Shown piece by piece: positions 42,058 to 53,514 of a stretch of 64,000 nt of DNA. Made by a program: the position numbers and the translations under genes. Position 1 is the first letter of the stretch. Each line of letters starts with the position of its first letter. The notes beneath the pieces are model-generated. The model saw nothing but the letters and a program-made list of their open reading frames with translations. It searched no databases and was not told the origin of the DNA. This stretch comes from Pseudoips prasinana (Eukaryota > Arthropoda > Insecta > Lepidoptera > Nolidae): assembly GCA_951640165.1 (NCBI GenBank), contig OX621263.1, positions 4,238,501-4,302,500 of the forward strand, given 5' to 3'.

Positions 42058-42192
42058 AGACAATTAACAGACACAATGTACATCCAGACTCAGGACAACT
42101 ATTTATGGTTCACACAAATAAATGTCTTGCGCCGATATCGAACCCGGGACTCGAAGTGGCGAGGCGTCGGTCTTAACCGCAGCGCAGTCATT
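42058..42192 (-). mobile_element. tRNA-headed SINE (family 2), copy 3
   Basis: Reverse complement: CTGCGGTTAAGACCGACGCC, GAGTCCCGGGTTCGATATCG, AAATAGTTGTCCTGAGTCTG. It forms an inverted pair with 41843-42050. Confidence 0.85.
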
Positions 42193-42242
42193 TTGTTTCA
42201 CGAGTTTATTAGTAAATTTTCTTAACAAAATAAATACTAAAC

Positions 42243-42325
42243 CACTTTATGTCCCGACCCAGGATTGAACCCGCGACCTCATAATCTACGGCTGAATACG
42301 CTACCATTAGACTGACGACATAGTA
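42243..42325 (-). mobile_element. tRNA-like SINE head (family 3)
   Basis: Reverse complement: GTCAGTCTAATGGTAGCGTA and GAGGTCGCGGGTTCAATCCT; a tRNA-like A/B-box pair without the body. Confidence 0.65.
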
Positions 42326-42344
42326 TTAATCGTTACTATTATAA

Positions 42345-42500
42345 AATAAATCTTATTGTAAATCATTTCCTACAATCCGTGTACCTAAATATCTATATGT
42401 ACCTAGAAATAATTATATATTACTACGAACGTGTTCTGAATATCTACAAGCGCTTTTTTAAAGTCTACGTGAATAAAAACCTTTTTTATTTTATTTATTT
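42345..42500 (+). repeat. Dispersed 3'-tail repeat (ACGTGAATAAAAACC)
   Basis: AATCCGTGTACCTAAATATC, ACTACGAACGTGTTCTGAAT, AAGCGCTTTTTTAAAGTCTA and CGTGAATAAAAACCTTTTTT recur at 15300-15440 (in part), 48600-48905, 49560-50000, 50020-50215 and 62520-63070. Probably the 3' part of a retroelement ending in a T/A-rich tail. Confidence 0.75.
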
Positions 42501-42554
42501 ATAGTCACATATATGATACAAGCCCGTCCCGGCTTCGCACATTACATTTATTTT

Positions 42555-42737
42555 TTAAATATTTTGGCATAACGTAAGTTCCTCTATCTCGGCAAGCGGC
42601 TTGGTAAGTTTCTTAAGTAACTCCGTCAACTGTTTTTTAGTCCTGGAACGATGTTGGGCCTCGTACATGGCGAAGTAGTACCCTGAGGTAAAAACACTCA
42701 GGATGAACGCTGTAAAATCTCCCCAATGCCGCATCAT
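42555..42737 (-). CDS. Small open frame with one membrane segment, unidentified
   Basis: Sixty codons: MMRHWGDFTAFILSVFTSGY, YFAMYEAQHRSRTKKQLTEL, LKKLTKPLAEIEELTLCQNI. Residues about 8-25 could span a membrane; the rest is a charged helix with heptad-like Leu spacing. Composition looks coding rather than random, and AATAAA follows the stop at once. A dispersed repeat (42741-43322) starts only about 4 bp before the ATG, so the natural 5' end may have been lost. It could be a small single-exon gene inside the Rab intron, a retrocopy or a terminal exon. I do not recognise it. Confidence 0.35.
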   Translation of the reverse strand: MMRHWGDFTAFILSVFTSGYYFAMYEAQHRSRTKKQLTELLKKLTKPLAEIEELTLCQNI

Positions 42738-42740
42738 TTT

Positions 42741-43322
42741 TAGGGTTCCGTAGCCAAATGGCAAAAAACGGAACCCTTTTAGATTCGTCATGTCTGTCTG
42801 TCCGTCCGTATGTCACATCCCATTTTTTCCGAAACTATAAGAGCTGTACTATCGAAACCTGGTAAGTAGATGTATTCGGTGAACCCCATTAAGATTTTCA
42901 CACAAAAATAGAAAAAGATCTATAATTTTGGGGGGTCCCCATACATAGAATGAAACTCAAAAAAATTTTTTTTTCATTGTTCCCATACTTGTGTGGTGTC
43001 TGTGGATAGGTCTTCAAAAATGATATTGAGGTTTCTAATATCATTTTTTTCGAACCTGAATAGTTTGTGCGAGAGACACTTCTAAAGTGGAAAAATGAGT
43101 GTCCCCCCCCGTAACTTCTTAAATAAGAGAATGATAAAACTAAAAAAAATATATGATGTTCATTACCATATAAACTAAGAACGAAAGTTGGTTTGAACGA
43201 GATCTAGTAATTAGTTTTTTTTTAATACGTCATAAACCGCAGTTTACCTTTCATTTAATCAACTGAAATACTTGCTGCTACGGAACCCTTTATGGGCGAG
43301 TCCGACTCGCATGTCCGGTTTT
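42741..43322 (+). mobile_element. GGTTCCGTAGCC repeat, copy 2
   Basis: AGGGTTCCGTAGCCAAATGG ... GCTACGGAACCCTTTATGGG, then CGAGTCCGACTCGCATGTCC. Same order as 34683-35275. Confidence 0.85.
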
Positions 43323-43329
43323 TTATTTA

Positions 43330-43785
43330 TACCAGGATTTTCACCTCTCCTGCACTCCGGCCCCGGCGTTCCGGCGCGTTACGGCGGCGACGTAGCGGCG
43401 AATTAATTTTATTTCAATTTTATTAAACTCGTAATATCTTTCGAATGGAATGTCCGATTTTAACTAACACAAGTAATTTACAGGTATTTCAACAGCCTTG
43501 CTTGAGAATTATTTTTTATTTATTTAGGTAAGGATTAAGGCAAAGGTATATATATAATAAATACCTTGGTCTGATTTTGGTCGGAATTACTATTTTATAT
43601 AAATTTTAAAATGTTAAAAAGTCGTTATAGTGACATAACTACAATAGTTAGACACATGCGCGACAATTTTTGTAGATATCTATTTATATAATAAATTGTG
43701 TGAATCTGACGTTTGGCCTATAAACGTGGAGTTTTCCGAGTGGATATGGTTTCGTAAACGAAACGACACAAAAAGAACGTTCGCA
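43330..43785. other. No gene seen; short CpG-rich block
   Basis: CCGGCGTTCCGGCGCGTTAC and GGCGGCGACGTAGCGGCG (about 43365-43400) stand out in AT-rich DNA. The right end may be the 5' leader of the jockey element. Confidence 0.35.
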
Positions 43786-43786
43786 T

Positions 43787-46649
43787 AAAACAATCGACAT
43801 ATATTACCAGAATGTTCTCAGAGGTCTTCGGACCAAGTTAGATGAATTATATGCCGGAGTTGTGTCCTCGAGTGCTCACTTATTTGCGTTTACCGAAACG
43901 GGTTGTAATGAGTCTATTAAAGACGCCGAAATAATTCCAGCAGGTTACAAAATTATACGATGTGATCGATCGGACGGAAGAAAGCATGGAGGCGCGCTTC
44001 TCGTGGCCACACCGGGTATTGAGATACGAATGGTACCTACGCCAGGTGACGTCAACATATACGAGCGGGTGTTCGAACTGGTTTTAGCTAAGGTGTATTT
44101 GCGCGAAAGATTGTTATTTTTATGTGGCGTTGTTTACATTCCGCCGAATAGTAGTGAGACTGAATATATGATACTATTTAGAATTCTAGAACAAATATGT
44201 GTAAAATATAATCGTGTAGTATTAATAGGGGATTTTAACTTGTATTCGTGCCCTTCGGAGATTTCTAATTATTTTGAATATTTTCAATCATACTGTGGAT
44301 TCATTCAGAGAAACAAAATAGCAAATTGCAATAATCGTCAATTAGATTTGGTGTTGACCTCTTTGGGTGACGGTATCTGTGTGAGTGCGGCGTCTGAATC
44401 GTTGGTTCCGGTTGACGTGTATCATCCGCCGCTCTCAGTGACAGTGACGACGCCACAACAAAAGATCCGCGAGGGTTGGGATGATGCACTGCCCCCTCAA
44501 AATGATTGTAATTTTGGTAAGGCTGATTATCCCTTATTATATTCCGTTTTAGCCTCTATAGACTGGTCCTCATTATACAAATTAAATGATGTAGAAGCGA
44601 GTTTAAGGTGTTTTTACTCAAAGATTAATAAAGTAATCAGTGACTGCGTGCCAAATAAAATGCGGAAGCATGTAACATCCCGGTACAATTACCCCGAATG
44701 GTACAATGCTGATATTATCCGAGACATTAAAAATAAGGCAAATTTTCATACCCGGTATAAGTCGAGTAAATCGAAAGATGATTACGAAGCATTCTCTAGG
44801 TGTAGGGCGAGGGTAAAAAGTATGATCCAAAAGGCATATAAACAGTACCAGGATCGGGTTCAGAAACAAATAATAGAAGACCCTAACGCTTTCTGGGATT
44901 ACATTAAAACTAAAACAAAACATGGAAACCATCGAAATATATTAAAAGAAGGGGTTGTACTGGAAGGCAAGCAATGCGTGAAAGAGTTCGCGGAGTTTTT
45001 TAAGTCCGTCTATAATACTGTCCAACCTAAGCTAAACGTGGACGCAGCAGTAGTTGATGCGGGATGTACAAATGCATCTGCACGAATATATCTCTACAAG
45101 CTGCAATTGACTGAGGTTAGGCAAGCGCTTGGAAGACTCAAACCAAAGCGTTCAGCTGGACCTGATGGTATACCTGCCTTTATCATTAGGGACTGTCGGT
45201 ATGTACTGGACGAGCCACTGTTACATCTGTATAACCTGTGCCTGGAGACCGAAATCTTTCCTCAGGCATGGAAAACAACCCGAGTAGTTCTAGTTCCAAA
45301 AGGAGGAGTGGGTGAGGGTGTCGACGGGTACAGGCAGGTAGCAGTACTATCATCCCCTGCTAAAGTATTTGAATCCGCGTTGCAAAAGACACTGTATGAT
45401 CAAGTACAGGGGCAGCTGTCACAAGTGCAACATGGTTTTCGACCGGGTTGCAGTACAACTAGCAACTTGCTGAACTACATGACCAGCTTGTACCTGCAGT
45501 GGATAGTGGGGGACAGACAGATGCCGCCTACTTCGATTTTCGGAAAGCGTTTGATGTCGTTGATAACGACATACTGCTAAGTAAGCTAGCTGGCATCGGA
45601 TGCACTCCCCATCTTTTGCGATTCTTAGCTAACTACATGAGAGACAGACGGCAGTATGTATTGTAGTATATATGTAGATCAGATACATATTTTGTCAGGT
45701 CAGGAGTCAGTCAGGGTAGCAACCTAGGTCCTCTTGAATTTATCATTATGGTCAATGACCTGTCGGAGGTCATAAAAAATTCAAGCTGCTTATTGTTTGC
45801 CGATGACCTGAAAATGTTTATGCCAATAAAAAGTATTAAAGACTGTGAACTATTTCAGAGTGATATATTGAAGGTAGCAACTTGGAGTAAAGCTAATAAA
45901 TTAGATTTTAATATTACTAAATGTTTAACAATCTCTTTTACTCGAGCACTGAACCGATAAGATATGAATACGAAATTAACGCAATGAAATTAAAAAGAGT
46001 AACAGAAATAAAAGACTTAGGAGTTAAATTTAATACAGATTTACAATTCCGGAATCATATTGTCAGTATATGTAAAAAAGCCTATAGGAATTTGGGATTC
46101 ATATTACGTCGATCCTACGGTTTTAATAACACTAAAGCTATAATCGCCTTGTACAATGCTTTAGTGAGGAGTAAACTCGAAGGCAATGCAGTTATCTGGG
46201 CTCGGCATGAAGCTAAATATAGCCTTATGTTGGAGAGAATTCAAACCAAATTTATACGCTACTTGTATTTGAGATTTTATGGAATATATCTATTTTACCC
46301 CTTAATGTATCCAAATTTATTTGTATTAGGCATGGTAGGATATAACGAGCTGCGTGTACGGCGAGAGCTGTACCTAGTTTCCTACATTTTTAAAGTAATG
46401 AGGGGACAAATAAGTAACGCTTGCATTTTAAGAATTGTAGATTTTTGCACCCCTGAGAGATATGTGTGGCGACGCCGTCAGCCACCACTGTTGGCCGTGC
46501 CACAAGGGCGCACCAACTTACTACGCAAGGCGCCGCTCACACGAGCACTGCACACCCTTAATCAGGTAGCGGAAAAAATTGACTTGTTTTCATGTTCTCT
46601 GAATGAATTCACGAAGATAGCGTTATTTGTAATAAGCTACAATCAATAG
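43787..46649 (+). mobile_element. Jockey-type LINE with endonuclease and RT, inactive
   Basis: Main frame 43787-45580 starts IDIYYQNVLRGLRTKLDELY and is an AP-type endonuclease (FTETG, VVYIPPN, GDFNLYS, QLDLVLTS), then RT (RLKPKRSAGPDGIPAFIIRD, AKVFESAL, QHGFRPG). A +1 shift near 45510 leads to DAAYFDFRKAFDVVDNDILL. A stop at about 45664, then VSQGSNLGPLEF and CLLFADDLKMF (catalytic FADD), then another shift at about 45950 into KRVTEIKDLGVKFNTDLQF and a C-terminal part ending at 46649. ORF1 is not seen. Two frameshifts and one stop mean it cannot work as one protein. Confidence 0.9.
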
Positions 46650-46693
46650 ATAGTTACACTATTGTATTAGGTTAACTTAAAAGGAAAGGCACA

Positions 46694-48225
46694 GAAGATT
46701 TGTGGGGACTGTCTGTTAAAGCAATTGAATCAATCATACTAAACATTGCTACAATTCTTGCAGCCATCTTCAATGGCTGTATAAGTGATGGTGTCTTTCC
46801 CGATTTAATGAAAATAAGTAAGATAATACCCATTTTCAAGGCAGGTTGTTCAAAAAATGCCACGAATTATAGGCCTATCTCAATACTACCAGCTTTAAGT
46901 AAAATATTTGAAAAGCTGATGCTCAGCCAAATGTTGTCGCACTTTAACGTGAATGAGATAATGCATAACAAGCAGTTCGGGTTTACAAGGGGCCGCTCTA
47001 CTCAGGATGCAGGTTGCACATTAATTAGGTCAATATTGGAGGCTTGGGAGGGATCACAGGATGCACTGGGAGTTTTCTGTGATCTCTCTAAGGCTTTCGA
47101 TTGCGTTGATCATCGTACGCTCGTTGTTAAACTGAAGTACTATGGAATATCTGGCACATCTCTTGATCTTGTGATGTCCTATTTATCGGGGCGACAACAG
47201 ATGGTTTCGATAGGCGGTGCCACTTCGGCACGTCATCCTGTGAAAATGGGGGTGCCCCAAGGATCTATATTGGGCCCATTTTTATTTCTAGTTTATATAA
47301 ATGATCTCCCTTATCTGGTAGAGAAAGTATCAGACATAGTTTTGTTCGCTGATGATACTTCGCTCATATTTAAAGTAAATAGAAAGGATAAAGATCTTAT
47401 TGAGCATAATAAAACACTCAGCTTTATATCAGAATGGTTTTCGGCAAATAATCTCTTGTTAAATGCAGGGAAAACTAAATGCATTAGGTTCTCATTGCCG
47501 AATGTGACTCAAATTGTACCAACAGTTGCACTTAATGCGAAAATATTAGATCTAGTCCCATCGACCGTATTTTTAGGATTGACACTTGATTCAAAATTGC
47601 AATGGGGTCCTCAGATTGAAAAGTTAGCAGGTAAATTAAGTTCGGCTTCCTATGCTGTCTGGAAAATAAGGCAATTGTCAGATGAACAAACTGCTAGATT
47701 AGTGTATTTCGCGTACTTTCATAGCATTATGTCGTATGGCATTCTGCTGTGGGGTTCGGCGGCTGACATAGGTACTATTTTTGTATTGCAGAAAAGAGCA
47801 GTCAGAGCCATTTATGGTTTAGGCAGTCGCGATTCTTTGCGAGATTTGTTTAAAGAAATAAATATACTTACTGTGCCATCGGAATATATATATCAGAATA
47901 TAATGTTTGTTAGAAAAAATATTCATAATTATAAAAAGAAAAGTGAACTGCATAATATAAATACTAGGAATAAAAACAAACTAGCCATGCCAGGCTTTAG
48001 AGTAAGCAAAACTAATAAATCATTTTTAGGAAATTGTATTAGGTTTTATAACAAGCTTCCTACTCAAATTACTGATCTGCCTGACACAAGTTTTAAAACA
48101 CATATTAAACGTATACTTATGGCTAGGGGTTATTACACCACTAAAGAGTACATCGATGACAAAGACGTCTGGCTCTCACTTCCTACCTGCACATTGCTCG
48201 CTGGAGATCTTGTAGCCATATAGAC
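46694..48225 (+). mobile_element. Jockey/CR1-like RT, 5'-truncated but with open frame
   Basis: An uninterrupted frame of about 510 codons: WGLSVKAIESI (start lost), ISILPALSKIFEKLM, FGFTRGRSTQDA, GVFCDLSKAFDCVDHRTLV, MGVPQGSILGPFLFLVYIND (motif B), IVLFADDTSLIF (catalytic FADD), FLGLTLDSKLQWGPQI and a C-terminal domain ending LLAGDLVAI. The endonuclease is missing, so it is a recent 5'-truncated insertion joined 44 bp after the end of the jockey element. Confidence 0.9.
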
Positions 48226-48439
48226 ATGACTGATCTGCTGTGTTACGTGAACTATCTGTAAATGATTGCTATCATATACTTAATTTAAAATTATTGACTC
48301 TGTCTCAAAATGAATAATGTTATTGTTTCGAAGTTTTTCTTTTGTATACCTAAATATAATCTAAAATAATAAGCATTCAGACAACCGATCGAGCATATAT
48401 TGTGTTTGCCTACTAAATAATTACTCTAATTGGAAAAAA

Positions 48440-48905
48440 TTCATGCCCGCTTGAGTATGTTTCGCCGGACCGTCTCAACTGGGTCGTGTTGAAACCGGTA
48501 GTAGATGAACCCACTGAGTTTGTTTCGCTGGGTCTTCTCAGTTGGGGCGCATTGGATCCGGTGGTAGCATTAAAGCGCGACCGTCGTTATTAACACAAGG
48601 TCCGTCATAATAATAATACCTTTAATATAGACAGAACCATTGACAATATGTAGTAAAAATATTAGACTTAAACTAGATAATTAAACATAATCTCTTGACA
48701 ATAACTTGATACGAGCTAGCTAAATATCATTTCTGTAATAAAATAAATTTTATAAATGTTTTCATACAAGATGTACTTACCTAAATATCTATGTTACTAG
48801 AAATAATATCTATGTATACAACTATATTACTACAAACATGTTCTGACTATTTACGAGCGCTTTTTTAAAGTCTACGTGAATAAAAACCTTTTTTATTTTA
48901 TTTTA
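48440..48905 (+). repeat. Dispersed repeat (GAGTATGTTTCGCCGGAC ... ACGTGAATAAAAACC)
   Basis: GTTTCGCCGGACCGTCTCAA, GTTTCGCTGGGTCTTCTCAG, GGTCCGTCATAATAATAATA and ATTTTATTTTA end; the same series stands at 62395-63070. Confidence 0.8.
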
Positions 48906-49324
48906 ACACCTGTAAAAATACATAGTTGTAAGAGAAGAGAAATAAATAAATAAATATATTCTTTAAAATTTTAAACAATTTTTTGTTCTATCATCCATAT
49001 TTTTTGCAGCTCATGCGATGAAAGATATTTTATAGCCAGTTTTTTACAGCTTGGGTAACAATATTGTAGTTTTAGTAGGGATCCTTATTTTTTTTCTTGC
49101 AATTAAAATAGCCTATATTAATCAGTGATATATAAAATGTAGCATTCACATGGTGAAAGATTTTTTTAAAACGATCCAGTTCTTTTTGAGCCTATTCGGT
49201 ACAAACATACATACAAACCTTTCCTCTTTATAATATTAGTATAGATAACCTTCGTAAATGTAAAAGTTGCTATATAGGTTACTTATACAACACTTAAAAC
49301 CCACTTCATATAATTGGCTTATTT

Positions 49325-49560
49325 TTATCTGCCCGAATGTAATGGGTCAATGGTCGCGAATGCGTAAGCCGTGTCTGCCCTTGAAGGCTCGGCTTTGATT
49401 TCCAGGTCGGACAAGGTGTCAACTACTTTTTCCCACTTAGTCCCGTGCGGATATCGGTATGATATCAAATAACACGATGTATTTGTACAAAGTGTAACCG
49501 AATTAGAGTTGTAAGTAAAATATAAGATCGATCTACTAAACAAAATTATGAAGACAAGGT
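49325..49560 (-). other. Open frame, 80 codons, not supported as a gene
   Basis: The frame ends YPHGTKWEKVVDTLSDLEIK, AEPSRADTAYAFATIDPLHS. It lies just before a copy of the ACGTGAATAAAAACC repeat and may belong to that element's body. No domain recognised. Confidence 0.25.
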
Positions 49561-50215
49561 CCGCCATAATAATAATATTGAATTCGTACCTTAATATAGA
49601 CAGAACTATTCAGACAATATGGAGTAAAATATACTAAAATTTGAAATGTTGATAATTAAACCTATACAATGTATACGGTTTATTTGTCAAAGAGATCATG
49701 TATAGTATACATGATGTCTTGACAATAACTTTAATAGATCATGATATCAGACAATATGTAGTAAAATATGAATTTCAATAATTAAACCTAAACATAATAT
49801 CCTTGACAATAACTTAATACAAGCTAGCTAAATATCACTACTATTATAAAATAAATTGTATAAATGTTTTAACAATCCGTGTACCTAAATATCTATAATA
49901 TGTAACTAGAAATTATAACTGTATTACTACAAACATGTTCTGACTATTAACAAGCGCTTTTTAAAGTCTACGCGAATAAAAACCTTTTTTATTTTATAAG
50001 CTAGCTCACTATAATAACATAAATTAGTTAAATAAAATGAATTTTATTCTAAATGTTTTCATACAATACGTGTACCTAAATACTTACTATAGGTAAGTAT
50101 TGTACCGAGAAATATTTATGTATTCTTAACTATATTACTACAAACATGTTCTGACTTTACAAGCGCTTTTTTAACGTCGACGTGAATAAACCTTTTTATT
50201 AAATAAATTATGAAT
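49560..50215 (+). repeat. Two tandem copies of the ACGTGAATAAAAACC repeat
   Basis: Tails at about 49940-49995 and 50160-50215 (AAGCGCTTTTTAAAGTCTAC, TTTAACGTCGACGTGAATAA). The first copy has GGTCCGCCATAATAATAATA at its left; an ATCATGTATA-G-TATACATGAT palindrome lies near 49696-49716. Confidence 0.7.
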
Positions 50216-50526
50216 CAAATATCTTGGGACTACTAACACACTGCCATCTGATCCCAAACTAGTCAAAGCATTAGGCTTTATTAGGCTTTCTGTTTTCTAA
50301 TGACTGCAACCGCGAAAAAAAAATCCGATGTGATGATTATTTAACGCGAAAGGGAAGAGATCAGGCACAGCACTGATAACTTTACGTGCTATCCGAGGCC
50401 CGGGCGTATAACCCCATCACATTCCATACACCGAACTGCTACTCGGCGATTTGCTTGCCGGAAAGATTTTAACACCTTATACTAAACTAGGCGTGCTTCG
50501 CGTTTTACCCGCGCTAAACGTTATAA

Positions 50527-51030
50527 TAATAATAATGTCCTGGGACGTTATTCACACACGGCCATCTGATACCAAACTAAGCAGAGATGTTACTATGGAA
50601 ACCAGATAAACGATATTTTACATATACTTTATTTTGTAAAAACATACTTATATAGATAATTGCACCCAGACTCGGGACAAACAGACATGTTCATGAACAC
50701 AAATATCTGTCCTGGAGCTATAGCGGCTAACTCGCCGAACATCGATTTTTTTAATGGCGTTCAAATAAATAGGGGTTAAAAATTACTTAATCAATCGTTA
50801 AATCGGCTTCAACGTTGACAATCGATTCCGGACCATTAATGACGTCACATGTGCTCATGGAAGCCGATTTAACGATTACTTAAGTCATTTTTAACCTTTA
50901 TTTATTTGAACGCCATTTAAGAAATCGATGTTCGGCGACTTAAGCCGGTAGAGCCCTTGGGTGGGAATCTAGCCCTCGGCATGCGGCGTGAGAGGCAAGC
51001 ATTTACCAACCACGCCAACCGACTCATAAA
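50527..51030 (-). mobile_element. tRNA-headed SINE (family 1) split by a fold-back MITE
   Basis: The left part (TGTCCTGGGACGTTATTCAC ... ACAAATATCTGTCCTGG) and the right part (GTGGGAATCTAGCCCTCGGC ... ACCAACCACGCCAACCG) are one SINE; the MITE at 50715-50956 interrupts its B-box region. Confidence 0.85.
50715..50956. mobile_element. Fold-back MITE, compact copy 2
   Basis: About 110-bp arms: GAGCTATAGCGGCTAACTCG matched by CGACTTAAGCCGGTAGAGCC; CGTTCAAATAAATA on both sides; spacer around ACCATTAATGACGTCACATG. Same ends as 26574-27102 but without the GC-rich interior. Confidence 0.85.
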
Positions 51031-51549
51031 TTATATTACTATTAGATCACAAATTTAGCATATTATACCTATATTAATTTGTAAAAGAATTCGTGTTATT
51101 TTTAATAATACATTTTCATAGTTTATCTCGAAGCACTTTTTGCTAATCTAAAGCTATAATTTATTCTTAATATGACTACCTATAATTATGAATTATTGTA
51201 GAATACCATATTAACATTTGACCAATAAATTATTATATTATATTAATATTTCCAGTGTCGTGACTCAGTATAAAAATAGACAGTACGGAAACTTCCTACA
51301 AACGCTCGAAACGGCTCACTCACACAAACATACGCATCGACAAGACCTTAAGCGGTTGTCGCGGTGCTGTCAGTAGTGAGTGCCGCGTCGTGACAAGTGG
51401 TCGCGTATAAGTTTAGCTCCGCAATCTCTTTCAAAATCCACGCGCGTATTGCGTAGTATACGGGTGTTTGAACTCGGCTTGATCAAAACGTGAGCTTTCG
51501 TATTTTAACCGTCCGCGTCCAACTTGCTGATTTATAAAACAATTACGAA

Positions 51550-51590
51550 GGGCACTAATGTTCGTAACCAATTTACGAACATTAGTGCCC
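51550..51590. repeat. Perfect 18-bp hairpin at a LINE 5' junction
   Basis: GGGCACTAATGTTCGTAA at 51550-51567 and its exact reverse complement at 51573-51590 around CCAAT. Jockey-like coding sequence begins immediately after the right arm. Confidence 0.95.
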
Positions 51591-52145
51591 TGAAAGCATT
51601 GTACGGGGCGCTTGTGAGAAGTCATTTAGAATGGAATGCTATCATTTGGTCACCACACGAAGCGAAATATAAATTTATGATTGAACATTTTCAAAATAAA
51701 TTTGTTAGATTCATGTATTTAAAACAGTATGGTACATATCCGGGTTATCCACTATTATATCCTACTCTATTTATAATAGGCATGATAGGGTATTATAAAC
51801 TAGTAGTAAGAAGGGAAGTCGCTCTCACCATTTATCTTTTTAAATTATTAAGAGGAAAAATACATAACCCAGGTGTTCTAGAGACGGTTCCGTTGTTTGT
51901 CCCTGATGAGTACGTGGGACGGCGGTGGCGACCATCTTTAATATGGGTGCCGCCAGCGCGCACTAACCTGTTGCAGAAGGCACCCCTGTCACGGGCGCTG
52001 CACGCGGTCAACGCGGTGTCCCAACATACTGATATATTTACGTGTACTCTGAGTGAATTCACACGGGCAGCTTATTATGTAACAACACTATTGAATTAGG
52101 TGTAACCTGTAATGATAGTTGTTGTTTGATAATAAATAAATGAAT
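51585..52145 (+). mobile_element. Jockey-type LINE, 3' end, same family as 43.8-46.6 kb
   Basis: ALYGALVRSHLEWNAIIWSP, HEAKYKFMIEHFQNKFVRFM, YPGYPLLYPTLFIIGMIGYY, RTNLLQKAPLSRALHAVN and stop at 52099, then an AATAAATAAATG tail. It lines up with ALYNALVRSKLEGNAVIWAR ... at 46155-46649. Open frame but only the C-terminal quarter. Confidence 0.88.
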
Positions 52146-52388
52146 GTTTTATTAAAAATAATAATTGTATCTAAAGCATTAAAGGTTACAACCCTATAGC
52201 TTCAATAGAGCGTAGGTAATTATCATATATTAAATAGGTATTTCATCAACTAGGCTTAGTTACCTTACTGTCCATATTTATACTGTGGTCGTGATGGCAT
52301 GATATGTTAACCGAACGGGTTCTAAATCTAGTCGGGCTAGCAGCTCTATTAAAATATCTTTATTTTGGACAAGATTGATCCATTAATA

Positions 52389-52545
52389 ATGTCCTCCTAG
52401 CCAAATTTCGGGCACGGCGGCCAGTCTCAATAGAGATTCTGCCAGGGACATATTATAGTGCATAAGTGTGTGCGCAAACACAGCACTTTCTGTTCCATCG
52501 CTCTTATGATCCGATGGACGCCGAGCGACACGACGGATGAACTTT
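52389..52545 (-). mobile_element. tRNA-headed SINE (family 3), 3' part
   Basis: TCCTCCTAGCCAAATTTCGG, CGGCCAGTCTCAATAGAGAT, ACATATTATAGTGCATAAGT and ATCCGATGGACG as in 37578-37790. Confidence 0.7.
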
Positions 52546-52714
52546 TTATGGTAAAGGTTTAAATCATTTATTCTCATAAAAGACAGAGCCACTTACATGA
52601 GAATATAACTATACATTTGGCAAATTTAATAAAGGTAACCGTCACCGAAATATACATAATATAGGTATATCCTTTTCAGCAAGGTATGAGTAATAGACAC
52701 TCCACAGTTTTCAT

Positions 52715-52960
52715 CTCAAATGTTGAGATTACGCTGTAGATTTAACAGGGTAATGTTCCATTATAAATTCAAACAGCTGAGTACGAAAACTGCCGAATGA
52801 GTTAACATTTTTTAAATAGAAGGGTAATTGGTTGAATAGTTGTGCTCCCTCATAGGTAATACTCTTCTTAGCATAATTTGTTCGTATTTTTGGCAAGACA
52901 AGTAAACTAGGGCGGCGAAGGCTTCGTTTTGATATTTGAGATTTTTTGATAAATGAAATA
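52715..52960 (-). mobile_element. LINE fragment, RT C-terminus
   Basis: The minus-strand frame reads RRPSLLVLPKIRTNYAKKSI, TYEGAQLFNQLPFYLKNVNS and FRTQLFEFIMEHYPVKS before a stop. R...L..P..RTN..K.S..Y.G..L.N.LP is the ending of many jockey/CR1-like RTs. Confidence 0.75.
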
Positions 52961-53514
52961 TGTAAAGTTTATGTGTATGTTTTATAATTACTGTCCTGGG
53001 CCAACACTTCTTGCACCAGGACGATGTTATCGATGCTCCTGCCAAAACGATTCAGCAATTTGTCTATGTTGCAGGGTTGGAAGGGAAGTTTAGTTGGAGC
53101 GGCGAGCACAATAGTTCATTACTGGACGCAGTGTTACCAGGACCTCCGGGGACTGGGAAAAGCCGCCACCAGAAGAATAAGAATCATACTCTACTCGTGA
53201 TAAGTTATAAGATAAAGATAAAGATTCATTTATTTGTATGAAACATGTGTTACATTTTTAAATGTGGTGTTACAATGATAGTCGTGGTATCAACATGTCC
53301 TGCCGAATCAGGCGTACAGATGACTTAAAATTTATGTATGTAAAATAGTTTGCCGCAATTTAAAACACAATAATTTCACATATTTGGCACAATAGACTTA
53401 TCTAGTAAAAAAACATTCACACTATAGTACCCTTTTTACTAAGTAATTCTTGAAATTTCTTTAAGCGTGATAAGTTAGTTCTCATCAATTGCTCGAATGA
53501 GTTTCTACGTTTTT

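Noticed and set aside
43787..46649. Host gene with an endonuclease domain
   Set aside because: The same reading frame series contains RT motifs and has a related truncated copy at 51.6 kb; it is a LINE.
53011..53200. Plus-strand frame with GPPGTGKS, P-loop-like
   Set aside because: The GPPGTGKS match is only eight residues, lies in a short frame with no other ATPase motif, and neighbours LINE debris; probably chance.
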